Of a stretch of DNA of 64,000 nucleotides, positions 41,710-52,108 are shown in pieces (position 1 is the first letter of the stretch; each line of letters starts with the position of its first letter). The notes under the pieces were generated by a model. The model did not search any database. It was not told the DNA's origin and worked only from the letters and a program-made list of their open reading frames with translations. The translations under genes were made by a program, and so were the position numbers. Origin of the DNA: Bartonella schoenbuchensis R1 (GTDB taxonomy: Bacteria; Pseudomonadota; Alphaproteobacteria; Rhizobiales; Rhizobiaceae); contig NZ_CP019789.1 in NCBI RefSeq assembly GCF_002022685.1, positions 496,001 to 560,000 of the forward strand, given 5' to 3'.

Positions 41710-43218
41710 ATGGGAAATTTGCGGTTTTATAACACGCTTACACGCAAAAAAGAAAATTTTACACCGATTGATGCTGCTAAGGTACGTCTTTATGTTTGTG
41801 GTCCGACAGTTTATGATTATGCTCATATTGGTAATGCACGTTCTGTAATTGTTTTTGATATTTTATTTCGTTTTTTACGTCATGTTTATGGCGAGGACCA
41901 TGTGATATATGCCCGTAATATTACGGATGTTGATGATAAGATTAATGCACGAGCAATCCATAAATACCCAGAGCTTGCATTAAATGACGCTATTCGTCAA
42001 TTAACAGAATGTACATATGACCAATTTCAAAAGGATACAGAAGCGCTTGGTTGTTTATTACCAACCAGCCAGCCACGTGCAACCGATCATTTGGAAGAAA
42101 TACGATCTTTGATTGAAAGACTTCTTGAAAAAGGACATGCTTATATAGCAGGAAATCATATATTATTTTCTATAAGCAGTATGGGGGAATACCCCCGTTA
42201 TGGCGAATTTGCAAAACGATCGCTTGATGAAATGAGAGCAGACTCCCGTATAGATATTGCTATTTATAAAAAAGAGAAAATGGATTTTGTTTTATGGAAA
42301 CCCTCTCAGGAATGGGAACCAGGTTGGCCATCGCCAGCAGGAATTCCTGGTTTAGGGCGCCCGGGTTGGCATATTGAATGCTCAGCAATGTCGATGGCAA
42401 AGCTGTTGGCTCCTTATGGTGGTGGTTTAAATTGTGATGATCTTGCAGCAAATGTTTTTGATATCCATGGTGGTGGTATTGATTTACTTTTCCCTCATCA
42501 TGAAAATGAGATTGCACAAAGTTGTTCAGCTTTTGGAACTAAGCGAATGGCTAATTTTTGGATGCATAATGGTTTTTTGCAGGTTGAAGGCAAAAAAATG
42601 TCCAAAAGCCTTGGTAATTTTATCACTATTCGCTCTCTATTAGAAAGTGATTTTCTTGAATTTAATGATGCTTTGACAGATGAAATAAGACAAAACTGGG
42701 CAGGTTTGTCTATCCGTTTTTCAATGTTGCAAACTCATTATCGTGAACCGTTAAATTGGACAACTCATCGCTTAGCGCAATCTAGTAGCGAATTATATCG
42801 TTGGTATGAATTTCTTCGCTGTGAGAAATGTTGTTTGGATGACGATAAATCTATAGATGAATCTTTAATCAATACATTAAGTGATGATCTTAACACTTCA
42901 AATGCATTTACTATTTTACGAAAATTTTATAAAGAAGGAAATGCTATAGCTCTTGCACGCGGTATGGATTTATTTGGGCTATTGCGCCAAGAGTGGGTTC
43001 AAGAAATAGAATGCCCGCTTTTTGTTAGAAAGACATACCTTGATTTAAAATTTATTGATCAGCGCATTGCCGAAAGGCTACAACTTATCCATAATAAAGA
43101 GTGGGAAGCTGCGGATAAAATTCGTGATGAGCTTGCAGTAGGGGGGATCTCATTAAAAGATGAAAAAGACCCGCAGACTGGTGAGCGTATTACTACGTGG
43201 GAGATAAAACGACAATAA
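41710..43218 (+). CDS. cysS: Cysteinyl-tRNA synthetase
   Basis: 502 residues, class I synthetase charging tRNA-Cys. Zinc ligand Cys30 is followed by [14 protein letters not shown] (HIGH-type motif at 39-42); GWHIECSAM and [15 protein letters not shown] complete the zinc and active site; KMSKS is at 296-300. The C-terminal part carries the DALR-type anticodon region. The reading frame is intact and the length normal, which contrasts with the broken genes nearby. Confidence 0.97.
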   Translation: MGNLRFYNTLTRKKENFTPIDAAKVRLYVCGPTVYDYAHIGNARSVIVFDILFRFLRHVYGEDHVIYARNITDVDDKINARAIHKYPELALNDAIRQLTECTYDQFQKDTEALGCLLPTSQPRATDHLEEIRSLIERLLEKGHAYIAGNHILFSISSMGEYPRYGEFAKRSLDEMRADSRIDIAIYKKEKMDFVLWKPSQEWEPGWPSPAGIPGLGRPGWHIECSAMSMAKLLAPYGGGLNCDDLAANVFDIHGGGIDLLFPHHENEIAQSCSAFGTKRMANFWMHNGFLQVEGKKMSKSLGNFITIRSLLESDFLEFNDALTDEIRQNWAGLSIRFSMLQTHYREPLNWTTHRLAQSSSELYRWYEFLRCEKCCLDDDKSIDESLINTLSDDLNTSNAFTILRKFYKEGNAIALARGMDLFGLLRQEWVQEIECPLFVRKTYLDLKFIDQRIAERLQLIHNKEWEAADKIRDELAVGGISLKDEKDPQTGERITTWEIKRQ

Positions 43219-43261
43219 TTCCTATGTTCCAGCAGCTCTCATAAAAAAAGGAGAGAGTTTG

Positions 43262-43933
43262 ATGGAATTTTTATGCTTTTATGGATATATCGCGCTTAAG
43301 TTAGTTGTGGGCCTTACCGCTTTTTTGTTAATTTTAAGAACAACAGGTCGTGGTAATCTCAGTCAAATGACGCCAATTGATTTGGTGAGTAATTTTGTAA
43401 TGGGGGGCATTATTGGGGGGGTTATTTATAACCCGAGTATTAGTAGTATCCAATTATTGCTTGTTTTATTTATTTGGCAAACTTTGATCACATTTCTTAA
43501 TTTTTTTGCGCGGCATTCAGTTTTTTTTCACCGGCTTATTGCGGGAGGAAATGTTATATTAGTTTCAGATGGTGTATTTCAAATAGATGAAATTAAGCGT
43601 TTGCGCATTAGTATAAGTGATCTAATTACCATGTTGCGTATTAAAGGTTGTAGTTTACATGAGGCAGCTTTTGTTCGTTTGGAAACCAATGGTGATTTTT
43701 CTGTAATTAAGAAGGAAGAAGGCAAAAAATCTACCATTGTGATACAAAATGGTGAAATTCTCGAAGAAGGCCTTAAAGCAATTAATAAATCAAAAACGTG
43801 GCTTAAAGCAGAATTAAAAAAAAAGCATGTGAAAGTAGAAGATTTATTCGTAGCAGAATGGTACGAAAATACAGACAAAAACGATAAATCTTATAGCGGA
43901 TTGTTTCTTGTTCCTTTATTGAAAATGGTCTAA
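43262..43933 (+). CDS. DUF421 (YetF-type) membrane protein
   Basis: 223 residues from the ATG at 43262, preceded by GGAGAG. Three N-terminal membrane segments (about 5-25, 38-58, 62-82), with TPIDLVSNFVMGGIIGGVIYNP between the first two, are typical of the family. The cytoplasmic domain then has LRIKGCSLHEAAFVRLETNGDFSVIKK. The function is unknown; members are described as stress- or sporulation-linked membrane proteins in Bacillus. It lies downstream of cysS on the same strand. Confidence 0.88.
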   Translation: MEFLCFYGYIALKLVVGLTAFLLILRTTGRGNLSQMTPIDLVSNFVMGGIIGGVIYNPSISSIQLLLVLFIWQTLITFLNFFARHSVFFHRLIAGGNVILVSDGVFQIDEIKRLRISISDLITMLRIKGCSLHEAAFVRLETNGDFSVIKKEEGKKSTIVIQNGEILEEGLKAINKSKTWLKAELKKKHVKVEDLFVAEWYENTDKNDKSYSGLFLVPLLKMV

Positions 43934-44054
43934 CCTTAAATTTAAAGCATATAGGTTATTCAGAGGTGAAGGAAAGGTAATAAATAATCTATGGAGGACA
44001 GTTTAGAAATTATTTTTTACATGTTTATGAATAATAAAAGAAATTAAAGACTTT

Positions 44055-45941
44055 ATGAAACAGAATGAAATAGTAAAAACCGTTTCGGTAGATTCAGACC
44101 AAACTCTACGCACCCTTTATAATTTGTGGCCTTATATGTGGCCATCAGCCAGGTCTGATCTGAAAATGCGTGTGGTATGGGCAATATTTTATCTTATTTT
44201 GTCCAAACTTATTCTCATATCTGTGCCGTATTTTTTTAAATATGCTACAAATGCGCTTGATCTAAACTTTTTTCAAGTATTTACAAGGTCTTCATCCATT
44301 TGGGTGGTGCCTATTATGCTGGTTTTGGCATATAATTTTGCACGCATCGTTCAAGCTGGATTAAACCAGTTACGTGATTCTCTTTTTGCAACTGTTGGTC
44401 AATACGCTATTCGTCAATTGGCATATAAGACTTTTGTTCATATTCACGGATTGTCTTTGCGTTTCCATTTAGAGCGGCGAACTGGTGGTCTTTCTCGTGT
44501 GATTGATCGTGGTACAAAGGGAATTGAGGCCCTTGTTCGATTTTCAATTCTTAATACAGTGCCGACCATTTTAGAATTTGTTTTAACAGCGTTTGTACTT
44601 TTGATAAATTATGGGTGGCGTTATTTTCTTGTCGTTGTTGTGATAGTTGGTTTGTATACTTGGTTTACGATCAAGGCGAGTGATTGGCGCATTAGTATTC
44701 GGCAAGAAATGAATACGGCTGATACAGAAGCAAATACACGGGCAGTTGATTCTCTTTTGAATTTTGAAACAGTCAAATATTTTGGCAATGAAGCTTTGGA
44801 AGCAAGTCGATTTGATTCTTCTATGGCAGGATATGAAAAAGCTGCAACAAAAATCTGGACATCTCTAAGCTGGCTTAATTTTGGTCAAGCTCTTATTTTT
44901 GGTATTGGAATGACAATCCTGATGTTAATGTCAGCTTATGAAGTTTTGCATATGACACAAACTTTAGGGGACTTTGTTTTTATTAATGCGCTTTTAATAC
45001 AGCTTTCCATTCCGTTGAATTTTATTGGCTCGATTTATCGTGAAGTTCGGCAGAGTTTAAGTGATATTGAAGCTATGTTTGATCTTTTAGATGTTCAGCA
45101 GGAAATTGTTGATAAACCAGATGCTAAACCGTTGGTGGTAAGCAATGGTACTATTCGGTTTAATCAGGTGAAATTTTCCTATGATTCCGATCGTTCAATT
45201 CTCAAAGATATCGATTTTGAAATTCCTGGAGGTAAAACAGTTGCAATTGTTGGGCCATCAGGCGCTGGTAAGTCAACGATCTCCCGATTGCTTTTTCGAT
45301 TTTATGATGTCGACTCAGGGTCGATAACAATTGACGGACAGGATATTCGTGATGTAACGCAAAAAAGTTTACGTGAAGCGATCGGTATGGTGCCGCAAGA
45401 TACAGTTTTATTTAATGATACGATTGCATATAATATTCGTTATGGGCGCCCTAGTGCAACAGATGAAGAGATGCACAAGGCTGCTGAAATGGCACAAATA
45501 TTAAAATTTATTGAAATGCTTCCAGAGGGCTTTCAATCCATAGTAGGTGAACGAGGTCTTAAATTATCTGGTGGTGAGAAACAACGCGTGGCAATTGCGC
45601 GGACACTTTTAAAAGCACCTCCACTTCTTATTTTGGATGAAGCAACTGCGGCTCTTGATACAACGACAGAACAAGAAATTCAGCGCGCATTGGATATTAT
45701 AAGTCGTGGTCGTACAACATTAATTATTGCTCATCGCCTTTCTACTGTTATTAATGCTGATGAAATTTTAGTATTAAAAAATGGCCGTATTATTGAGAAG
45801 GGAAATCACGCTGATCTTTTAAGCAAGAAAGGTTTATATGCTTCTATGTGGAATAAACAGCTTGAAGCTTCACAGGCTGAAGAAAAATTACGTAAAATAC
45901 GTGAAGAAGATGAACTAGGCGTTGTTAATCGTAAGAAATGA
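44055..45941 (+). CDS. atm1: Atm1-type ABC exporter
   Basis: 628 residues, with permease and ATPase fused. About six membrane segments fill the first 330 residues. The ATPase domain has Walker [10 protein letters not shown] (Lys406), Q-loop MVPQDTVLF, signature LSGGEKQRVAIAR and Walker B LLILDEATAALD. The sequence LSRVIDRGTKGIEALVRF is characteristic of the Atm1/HMT1 group, which exports glutathione-linked sulfur or metal species linked to Fe-S biogenesis and metal stress. The substrate here is inferred from the family only. It appears to be transcribed alone. Confidence 0.9.
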   Translation: MKQNEIVKTVSVDSDQTLRTLYNLWPYMWPSARSDLKMRVVWAIFYLILSKLILISVPYFFKYATNALDLNFFQVFTRSSSIWVVPIMLVLAYNFARIVQAGLNQLRDSLFATVGQYAIRQLAYKTFVHIHGLSLRFHLERRTGGLSRVIDRGTKGIEALVRFSILNTVPTILEFVLTAFVLLINYGWRYFLVVVVIVGLYTWFTIKASDWRISIRQEMNTADTEANTRAVDSLLNFETVKYFGNEALEASRFDSSMAGYEKAATKIWTSLSWLNFGQALIFGIGMTILMLMSAYEVLHMTQTLGDFVFINALLIQLSIPLNFIGSIYREVRQSLSDIEAMFDLLDVQQEIVDKPDAKPLVVSNGTIRFNQVKFSYDSDRSILKDIDFEIPGGKTVAIVGPSGAGKSTISRLLFRFYDVDSGSITIDGQDIRDVTQKSLREAIGMVPQDTVLFNDTIAYNIRYGRPSATDEEMHKAAEMAQILKFIEMLPEGFQSIVGERGLKLSGGEKQRVAIARTLLKAPPLLILDEATAALDTTTEQEIQRALDIISRGRTTLIIAHRLSTVINADEILVLKNGRIIEKGNHADLLSKKGLYASMWNKQLEASQAEEKLRKIREEDELGVVNRKK

Positions 45942-46055
45942 TCTACATGGAAATCATATCTAGTTTTGTATAAAATAATTGATTAAATATACAAAAGAGA
46001 AGAGGGGAAAACAGGAGTTTATTTATTGTTCAATCATTTGTGAATAGGAAGTTAT

Positions 46056-46754
46056 ATGCGTATTGTTCAATCTATCTGTAATAGTTTTGTCCCAATTCAT
46101 AAAGAAGGCTATCCTTTTATTATAGCATTTTTTATTGTTTCACTCGTTCTTGGTTGGATATGGAGCCCGTTATTTTGGTGTGGTCTTATTTTAACCGTGT
46201 GGTGTATATATTTTTTCCGTGATCCAGAACGTGTAACGCCTGTAAATTCAAATTGGATTATCTCTCCTGCTGATGGTCGTATTTCGTGTGTTGAATCATG
46301 TGTTCCCCCTGCAGAATTAGGGTTGGGGAGCGACGAAATGATGTGTGTTTCTGTGTTTATGGATCTTTTTTCATGTCATGTAAATCGCATTCCTATGAGT
46401 GGTACAATAGAATCTATTGTTTATCATCCGGGTAAGTTTGTGAATGCTGAGCTTGATAAAGCCAGTCAATTTAACGAACGTAATGGGGTGGTGATTGACA
46501 GTGAACACGGCAAAATTGGTGTCGTACAGATAGCAGGCTTGATTGCGCGTCGAATTGTTTGTTGGTCTCAAAAAGATGATACTGTTATTACTGGGCAACG
46601 TTTTGGGTTGATACGTTTTGGTTCTCGCCTTGATGTTTATATGCCTACTGAAGTAAAATTGCGTGTCGCTGTTGGTCAGGTAGCAATTGCTGGAGAAACG
46701 GTTTTAGGTTCTTTTGGTGATGCTACTGAGATAACTGACTTTAGACTTGATTAG
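46056..46754 (+). CDS. psd: Phosphatidylserine decarboxylase proenzyme
   Basis: 232 residues, the short (type A) bacterial form. The protein cleaves itself at Gly-Ser near the C-terminus ([10 protein letters not shown], Ser190) to make the pyruvoyl group that decarboxylates phosphatidylserine to phosphatidylethanolamine. SPADGRIS and [16 protein letters not shown] are conserved. A membrane segment lies near 22-48. It is 8 bases upstream of pssA, so synthesis and decarboxylation of PS are encoded together. Confidence 0.95.
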   Translation: MRIVQSICNSFVPIHKEGYPFIIAFFIVSLVLGWIWSPLFWCGLILTVWCIYFFRDPERVTPVNSNWIISPADGRISCVESCVPPAELGLGSDEMMCVSVFMDLFSCHVNRIPMSGTIESIVYHPGKFVNAELDKASQFNERNGVVIDSEHGKIGVVQIAGLIARRIVCWSQKDDTVITGQRFGLIRFGSRLDVYMPTEVKLRVAVGQVAIAGETVLGSFGDATEITDFRLD

Positions 46755-46762
46755 GATGAGTC

Positions 46763-47602
46763 ATGAAAATTTTTTCGCTATTTTCTTCATTTGATCCTGA
46801 AGAGCAACGTGGCGATATTACGCATCGGTTACGTTCACCTATGCCGATGCGGTTTGTTATTCCTAATATTATCACTATCTTAGCGATTTGCACGGGGATA
46901 AGCGGTATCCGTTTGGCTTTTGAACATCACTATGAGTCAGCTATTTTGATGGTGCTTTTGGCAGCAGTTTTAGATGGAGCTGATGGTCGTGTTGCACGTT
47001 TGATGGATGGCAGTTCGTCTTTTGGAGCCCAGATGGATTCACTTGCTGATGTTATTAATTTTGGTGTTGCTCCTGCTCTTGTTGTTTATTCTTTTATTCT
47101 CGCTCAGGTTCATCAAGTAGGCTGGGTTGCAGCGCTTGTGTATTGTGTTGCTTGTTGTTTGCGGTTAGCTCGTTTTAATGTTACGTTAGATAATACAGAT
47201 ATACCAAGATGGCAGAAGAATTATTTTGTTGGTGTTCCTGCACCAGCAGGGGCGTTATTGCTTTTATTGCCTGTTTATTTAGGAGCTCTTGGTTTGATAC
47301 CCAGTAGGGGTTGGGCTTTATTTTTTAGCTTGTATACTGTGGTTGTTGCTTTTCTTTTAGTAAGCCGCTTACCGGTATGGAATGCAAAGGAAATTGGTCA
47401 AAAATTAAGACGTGATATTGTTGTGCCGTGTATGCTGGTTATTGTTATTTATGTTGGTTTTCTTGCAACTTACACGTGGTATACTTTATTGATAACAGCT
47501 GTTAGCTATATGATTTTTCTACCTTGTAGTGCTTTAGCATATAATAAACGAGCTGCTTTAGAAGCAAAGAAGATAACCATTCAAACTGACCAGGAGTCAT
47601 AA
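46763..47602 (+). CDS. pssA: CDP-diacylglycerol-serine O-phosphatidyltransferase
   Basis: 279 residues, CDP-alcohol phosphatidyltransferase family. The catalytic motif appears as DGADGRVARLMDGSSSFGAQMDSLAD, matching DGx2ARx8Gx3Dx3D. Several membrane segments follow. It makes phosphatidylserine, the substrate of Psd. It forms a two-gene operon with psd. Confidence 0.95.
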   Translation: MKIFSLFSSFDPEEQRGDITHRLRSPMPMRFVIPNIITILAICTGISGIRLAFEHHYESAILMVLLAAVLDGADGRVARLMDGSSSFGAQMDSLADVINFGVAPALVVYSFILAQVHQVGWVAALVYCVACCLRLARFNVTLDNTDIPRWQKNYFVGVPAPAGALLLLLPVYLGALGLIPSRGWALFFSLYTVVVAFLLVSRLPVWNAKEIGQKLRRDIVVPCMLVIVIYVGFLATYTWYTLLITAVSYMIFLPCSALAYNKRAALEAKKITIQTDQES

Positions 47603-47667
47603 GGTTTTACCTGATTTTAAGAAGCAGAGTAAAATTATAGAAGTTTAGTTCAATATATAAACTGTTA

Positions 47668-48417
47668 TCAATGAGGTGTATGATAGTTTATGAACTGATT
47701 TTTACGAACGTCAAAAAGCCTACCTGTTTCTTTTAAATAAGGTGAAGATAAATGTACTATTTTTTCAGCAACTTCTTGAGGAGAGGGTAAGGTCTGAGGA
47801 TTTTCATTAGGCATAGCTTGTGCTCGCATTGCAGTGCGTGTTGCACCTGGGTTAACGCAATTAATTTTGATTGACGTTTCTTTAAGTTCTTCTGCCCAGC
47901 AACGAGCAATAATTTCTAAAGCAGCTTTAGAGGCTGCATAAGGCCCCCAGAAAGCGCGTGCGCAGTGAGCAACGCTTGATGATAAAAAAATAGCACGTCC
48001 AGCATCCGATTTGCGTAATAAAGGTTCAACTGCTTTCATTAAACGCCATTGATTGATGAGGTTCACTTGAAACACTTCTTCAAATACCGTACTTTCAATA
48101 TGAGCCATTGGTGAGAGAATTCCTAGAATTCCTGCATTTACAACCATAATATCAAGTTTTTTCCAGCATTCAGCAATTGAAGTACTTAGAGTGTCAATGG
48201 CTTGTGTATTATGTAAATCAAGTGGTACCAACGTTGTGGAGGAACCTTTCTCTTGGATTTTGGTATCAAGCGTGGTTAAATCACTAATTGTTCGTGCAAG
48301 GGCTATAATATGAGCACCCCGTGCTGCTAGCTCTAATGCTAAATGATACCCAATTCCTCTGGAAGCACCTGTGACCAGTGCGACACGTCCAGAAAGGTTA
48401 AAATCAGATTTCCTCAT
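47668..48417 (-). CDS. Short-chain dehydrogenase/reductase (SDR)
   Basis: 249 residues, classical SDR. The cofactor motif is TGASRGIGYHLA, NAG is in VVNAGILG, and the catalytic triad includes Ser in FLSSSVAH and YAASKAA (Tyr and Lys). The substrate is unknown. It starts 2 bases downstream of the purF stop on the same strand, the usual rhizobial arrangement at the end of the cvpA-purF group. Confidence 0.9.
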   Translation of the reverse strand: MRKSDFNLSGRVALVTGASRGIGYHLALELAARGAHIIALARTISDLTTLDTKIQEKGSSTTLVPLDLHNTQAIDTLSTSIAECWKKLDIMVVNAGILGILSPMAHIESTVFEEVFQVNLINQWRLMKAVEPLLRKSDAGRAIFLSSSVAHCARAFWGPYAASKAALEIIARCWAEELKETSIKINCVNPGATRTAMRAQAMPNENPQTLPSPQEVAEKIVHLSSPYLKETGRLFDVRKNQFINYHTPH

Positions 48418-48419
48418 TA

Positions 48420-49912
48420 TTAATTTCTTGTTTTCAGAACAGATAATTTATGAACTTTTGGAATACTTTTTTGATCGGTAAGGTGTGTGGGATAGTGGCC
48501 AGTAAAATAATGATCAGTAAATTGAGGGGAAGAGTTATTTCGTTTTTCCCCTATAATAGCGAGATAAAGGCCATCAGTTGAGAGAAATTCTAATGAATCG
48601 GCTCCAATGAAATTACACATGGATTTTAAGTCTGGGTATTTATTAGCTAAAAGATCTTCAATTCTAGGTGTATCGATTCCATAAAAATCAGGATAAAAAA
48701 TCATTGGGCTGGAAATGCGCATATGAACTTCTTTTGCTCCTGCATCGCGGAGCATCCGTACGATTTTAGTGGATGTTGTTCCACGCACAATGGAATCATC
48801 CACTAGAATGACACGTTTTCCTTCAATAATAGGGCGGTTGGCAGAATGTTTTAATTTCACGCCAAAAGCACGAATTTGTTGCGTTGGTTCAATAAAAGTG
48901 CGACCAACATAATGATTGCGAATAATGCCGAGTTCAAAGGGAATACCAATTTTTTGTGCATAACCAATTGCAGCAGGTGTTCCTCCATCAGGAACGGGGA
49001 CAACAACATCCCCTCACACGGTGCTTCTTGAGCCAATTGGATACCCATATTTTTACGAACTGCATAAACACTACGCCCTCCAACAATTGAATCAGGTCGA
49101 GCAAAATAGACATATTCAAAAAGGCAAAGTTTTTCTGGTTTTTCTATTTCTGGTTTAATAATTTTTGTAGTGATTTCACCATTGTCTTGTATTTCACATA
49201 TGATGATTTCGCCATTTTTGACGTCACGAACGTATTTTGCTCCAATAATATCAAGTGCACAGGTCTCTGAACAGAAGATTGGTTTACCATCAAGTTCACC
49301 TAAAACAAGTGGCCGAATACCTATTGGGTCACGTGCAGCAATAAGCTTGGTACGTGTTAGCGCTAACATGGCATATCCACCTTCCACTTGGCGAATAGCA
49401 TCAACAAAACGATCGGATGATGATTCATGACGTGAGCGGGCAATAAGGTGGAGAAAGACTTCAGAGTCTGAAGTTGATTGACAGATAGCACCAGAAGCAA
49501 TTAATTCATGGCGTAATGTAAGGCCATTTGTTAAATTACCATTATGTGCAATAGCAATACCTCCGGCTTTTAATTCAGCAAATAGAGGCTGTACATTACG
49601 TAATGCTATTTCTCCCGTTGTTGAATAACGAGTATGTCCAATCGCACGATCCCCAGGCAAACGGGCAAGTGTTGCAGGATTTGTGTAGTGATCTCCAACA
49701 AGGCCTAGGTGTTTTTCTTGATGAAACATCTTGTTGTGATAAGAAACAATTCCAGCGGCTTCTTGCCCACGGTGTTGTAGCGCATGGAGTCCAAGAGCTG
49801 TTAGTGTTGCTGCATCTTTGTGCCCAAGAATACCAAACACTCCACATTCTTCATGAAGGGTATCATCGTCAAATGAGGGTTCCTGATAAGGAATATTAAT
49901 TTTTGTCATCAT
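48420..49912 (-). pseudogene. purF: Amidophosphoribosyltransferase, frame broken by a -1 in a C/G run
   Basis: PurF makes phosphoribosylamine, the first step of purine synthesis. The N-terminal glutaminase has its nucleophile Cys23 after a propeptide (EECGVFGILG) and HNGNLTN. The frame breaks at the C4 run 49010-49013; adding one base restores PCEGDVVVPVPDGGTPAA and continues to the PRPP motif VILVDDSIVRGTTS and the stop at 48420, 497 residues in all. As written, the PRPP-binding half is lost. A downstream restart at 48860 would make only that half. Confidence 0.9.
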
Positions 49913-50029
49913 ATTACTTTCAGTAATGATGTTAAATGATTAATATCACAACTACTACATATTATTTAAGACCAGTTCTCAAATAAAAACTCTAATTTAT
50001 TCTGTAGAGATATGTTTTGGTTAGTATTT

Positions 50030-50572
50030 TCAAAATCTTGCGGAAAAGTCATTTTTGTTAAAGAGCTTTTCCAGTTTTTCGAGGGCATAATCGGGATTTT
50101 TAGGCAACAATTCCCAAATTTGTTGGCTTAATGAATCCAACATAGGCTTTGTTTTTGCATCTTTCAGCCAATGAGATTGTTGTTCAGGTTTAATAAGTGC
50201 ATTAATAAGTAAAATGCCAATAACTGTGATTAATAAACCGCGAAATGCTCCAAAGATAAAACCAATAATGCGATCAAGTTTGCCGATTCGACTATCAATG
50301 ATAAAATCAGAAATTTTCATTGTAATGAGAGAAATAATAATTAGAGCAATAATAAAAATCGTAACTAATGTAGCTATTAATGCGACTGTTTCGTTAGAGA
50401 GGTATTGTTCAACAAAAGGCAATACAGGTTTAAATAAAAACAGTGTAATAACAGCTGAAATTACCCAAGAAAACAATGATAAAACTTCGCGGGAGAAACC
50501 TCGGAGCATGGCTAGAAAAGAAGAAAACAGGATGATTGCAATGACAATGCCATCAAGAACTGTTACACTCAT
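50030..50572 (-). CDS. cvpA: CvpA family membrane protein
   Basis: 180 residues with four predicted membrane segments (about 5-25, 30-50, 63-85, 100-125). LDGIVIAIILFSSFLAMLRGFSREVL is the family N-terminus. The C-terminal segment is soluble. CvpA was first linked to colicin V production; its broader role is in envelope homeostasis. It lies between radA and purF, the conserved position. Confidence 0.9.
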   Translation of the reverse strand: MSVTVLDGIVIAIILFSSFLAMLRGFSREVLSLFSWVISAVITLFLFKPVLPFVEQYLSNETVALIATLVTIFIIALIIISLITMKISDFIIDSRIGKLDRIIGFIFGAFRGLLITVIGILLINALIKPEQQSHWLKDAKTKPMLDSLSQQIWELLPKNPDYALEKLEKLFNKNDFSARF

Positions 50573-50726
50573 TTGTTTGCTCCTTATATAGGTTATGTAA
50601 AATTACGTTTTATTTTAATCAGTCTAAAAGTACGTAAGAACATTTTCTGCTATGCTAGTTTCTATTTTATAGCAAGGCTCTTTTGTACTTTATAGAAGTG
50701 ATTCTATATTATTATTTGTATGACAG

Positions 50727-52103
50727 TCATTTTTTACTTGCAACAATAGTGGCAACAAATTCAGAAAGGTCGGAAAATATTTTTTGTTGAAAGGTTGTTG
50801 ATTTTATCATTTCGGTTGTTATTGCGGGCTGAACAGCACCTTGAAAGCCGAGTTTTTGAGCTTCTTTGACACGTTGTCCTGAATGAGTAACAGCGCGAAT
50901 TGTTCCTGAAAGGCTAACTTCACCAAAATATACATAATGAGTTGGAAGAGGAATGTTTACAAGCGAGGATACCAAAGCTGCTGCAACGGCTAAGTCAGCT
51001 GCTGGTTCTGATATTTTGTAACCACCTGCAACATTAAGGTAGACATCATGTTGTCCAAAACGAATACCACAGTGAGCTTCTAATACGGCGAGAATCATTG
51101 AAAGACGATTTCCATCCCATCCTAAAACAGCACGCCGTGGTGTACCAAGCGAAGAAGGTGCAACAAGAGCTTGAATTTCCACCAATATAGGGCGTGTTCC
51201 CTCCATTCCTGCAAAGACAGCAGCTCCTGGAGCTTTTTCATTACGTTCACCTAAAAATAGTTCGGATGGATTGGTGACTTCTTTTAGACCTTTGTCGGAC
51301 ATTTCAAAAACACCAATTTCATCAGTTGGTCCAAAGCGATTTTTCACAGTTCTAAGAATTCGATAACAATGACTATTCTCGCCTTCAAAATAGAGAACAC
51401 CATCAACCATGTGTTCAACAACACGGGGACCAGCAATTTGCCCATCTTTTGTAACATGCCCAACAAGAACAACAGCTGCCCCTGTTTTTTTAGCAAAGCG
51501 TATGATTGCTTGGGCGCTAATGCGTACTTGTGTTACACTTCCAGGAGCTGAATCGGCTGCATCTGACCATAGAGTTTGAATTGAATCGATAATAACTAGA
51601 TCAAGTTTTTTATGCGCATTTAAAGTTGTTAAAATGTCTTCAACATTGGTTTCTGCAGCAAGTTTAACTGTTGTATCATGTGCGCCAAGCCTTTGTGCTC
51701 GTAGACGGATTTGTGCAACAGCCTCTTCACCAGAAACATAAATGACATTATACCCTTTTCGCGATAATGCAGCTGCCGTTTGTGTAAGCAAAGTTGATTT
51801 GCCAATACCTGGATCACCACCAACAAGTAATGCTGATCCTCGAACAAAGCCACCACCGGTCACACGATCAAGTTCAGAAATACCAGAATGAATACGTGGA
51901 GCATCTTCAAGATCTCCAGAAAGAGAAGTCAACGTTATGATACGCCCTTGACGAATATTTTGCGTTGGCCCACTGCCAATGCCACTGTTCGTACCTTCTT
52001 CGACAAGGGAGTTCCACTCCCCACAAGAATCACATTTTCCAGCCCAGCGTGAGTAAACGGTACTACAATTTTGACAGATAAATTGAGTGCGATTGCGTGC
52101 CAT
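50727..52103 (-). CDS. radA: DNA repair protein RadA
   Basis: 458 residues. A C4 zinc finger (Cys10, 13, 24, 27) is followed by a RecA-like ATPase (Walker A GGDPGIGKST at about 95-104), the RadA-specific VKNRFGPTDEIGVFEM, and a C-terminal Lon-protease-like domain (LNVAGGYKISEPAADLAVAAAL in outline). It helps branch migration in recombination. It begins 5 bases after the dnaB stop. An alanine racemase gene often found between them in relatives is absent. Confidence 0.95.
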   Translation of the reverse strand: MARNRTQFICQNCSTVYSRWAGKCDSCGEWNSLVEEGTNSGIGSGPTQNIRQGRIITLTSLSGDLEDAPRIHSGISELDRVTGGGFVRGSALLVGGDPGIGKSTLLTQTAAALSRKGYNVIYVSGEEAVAQIRLRAQRLGAHDTTVKLAAETNVEDILTTLNAHKKLDLVIIDSIQTLWSDAADSAPGSVTQVRISAQAIIRFAKKTGAAVVLVGHVTKDGQIAGPRVVEHMVDGVLYFEGENSHCYRILRTVKNRFGPTDEIGVFEMSDKGLKEVTNPSELFLGERNEKAPGAAVFAGMEGTRPILVEIQALVAPSSLGTPRRAVLGWDGNRLSMILAVLEAHCGIRFGQHDVYLNVAGGYKISEPAADLAVAAALVSSLVNIPLPTHYVYFGEVSLSGTIRAVTHSGQRVKEAQKLGFQGAVQPAITTEMIKSTTFQQKIFSDLSEFVATIVASKK

Positions 52104-52108
52104 AGTGG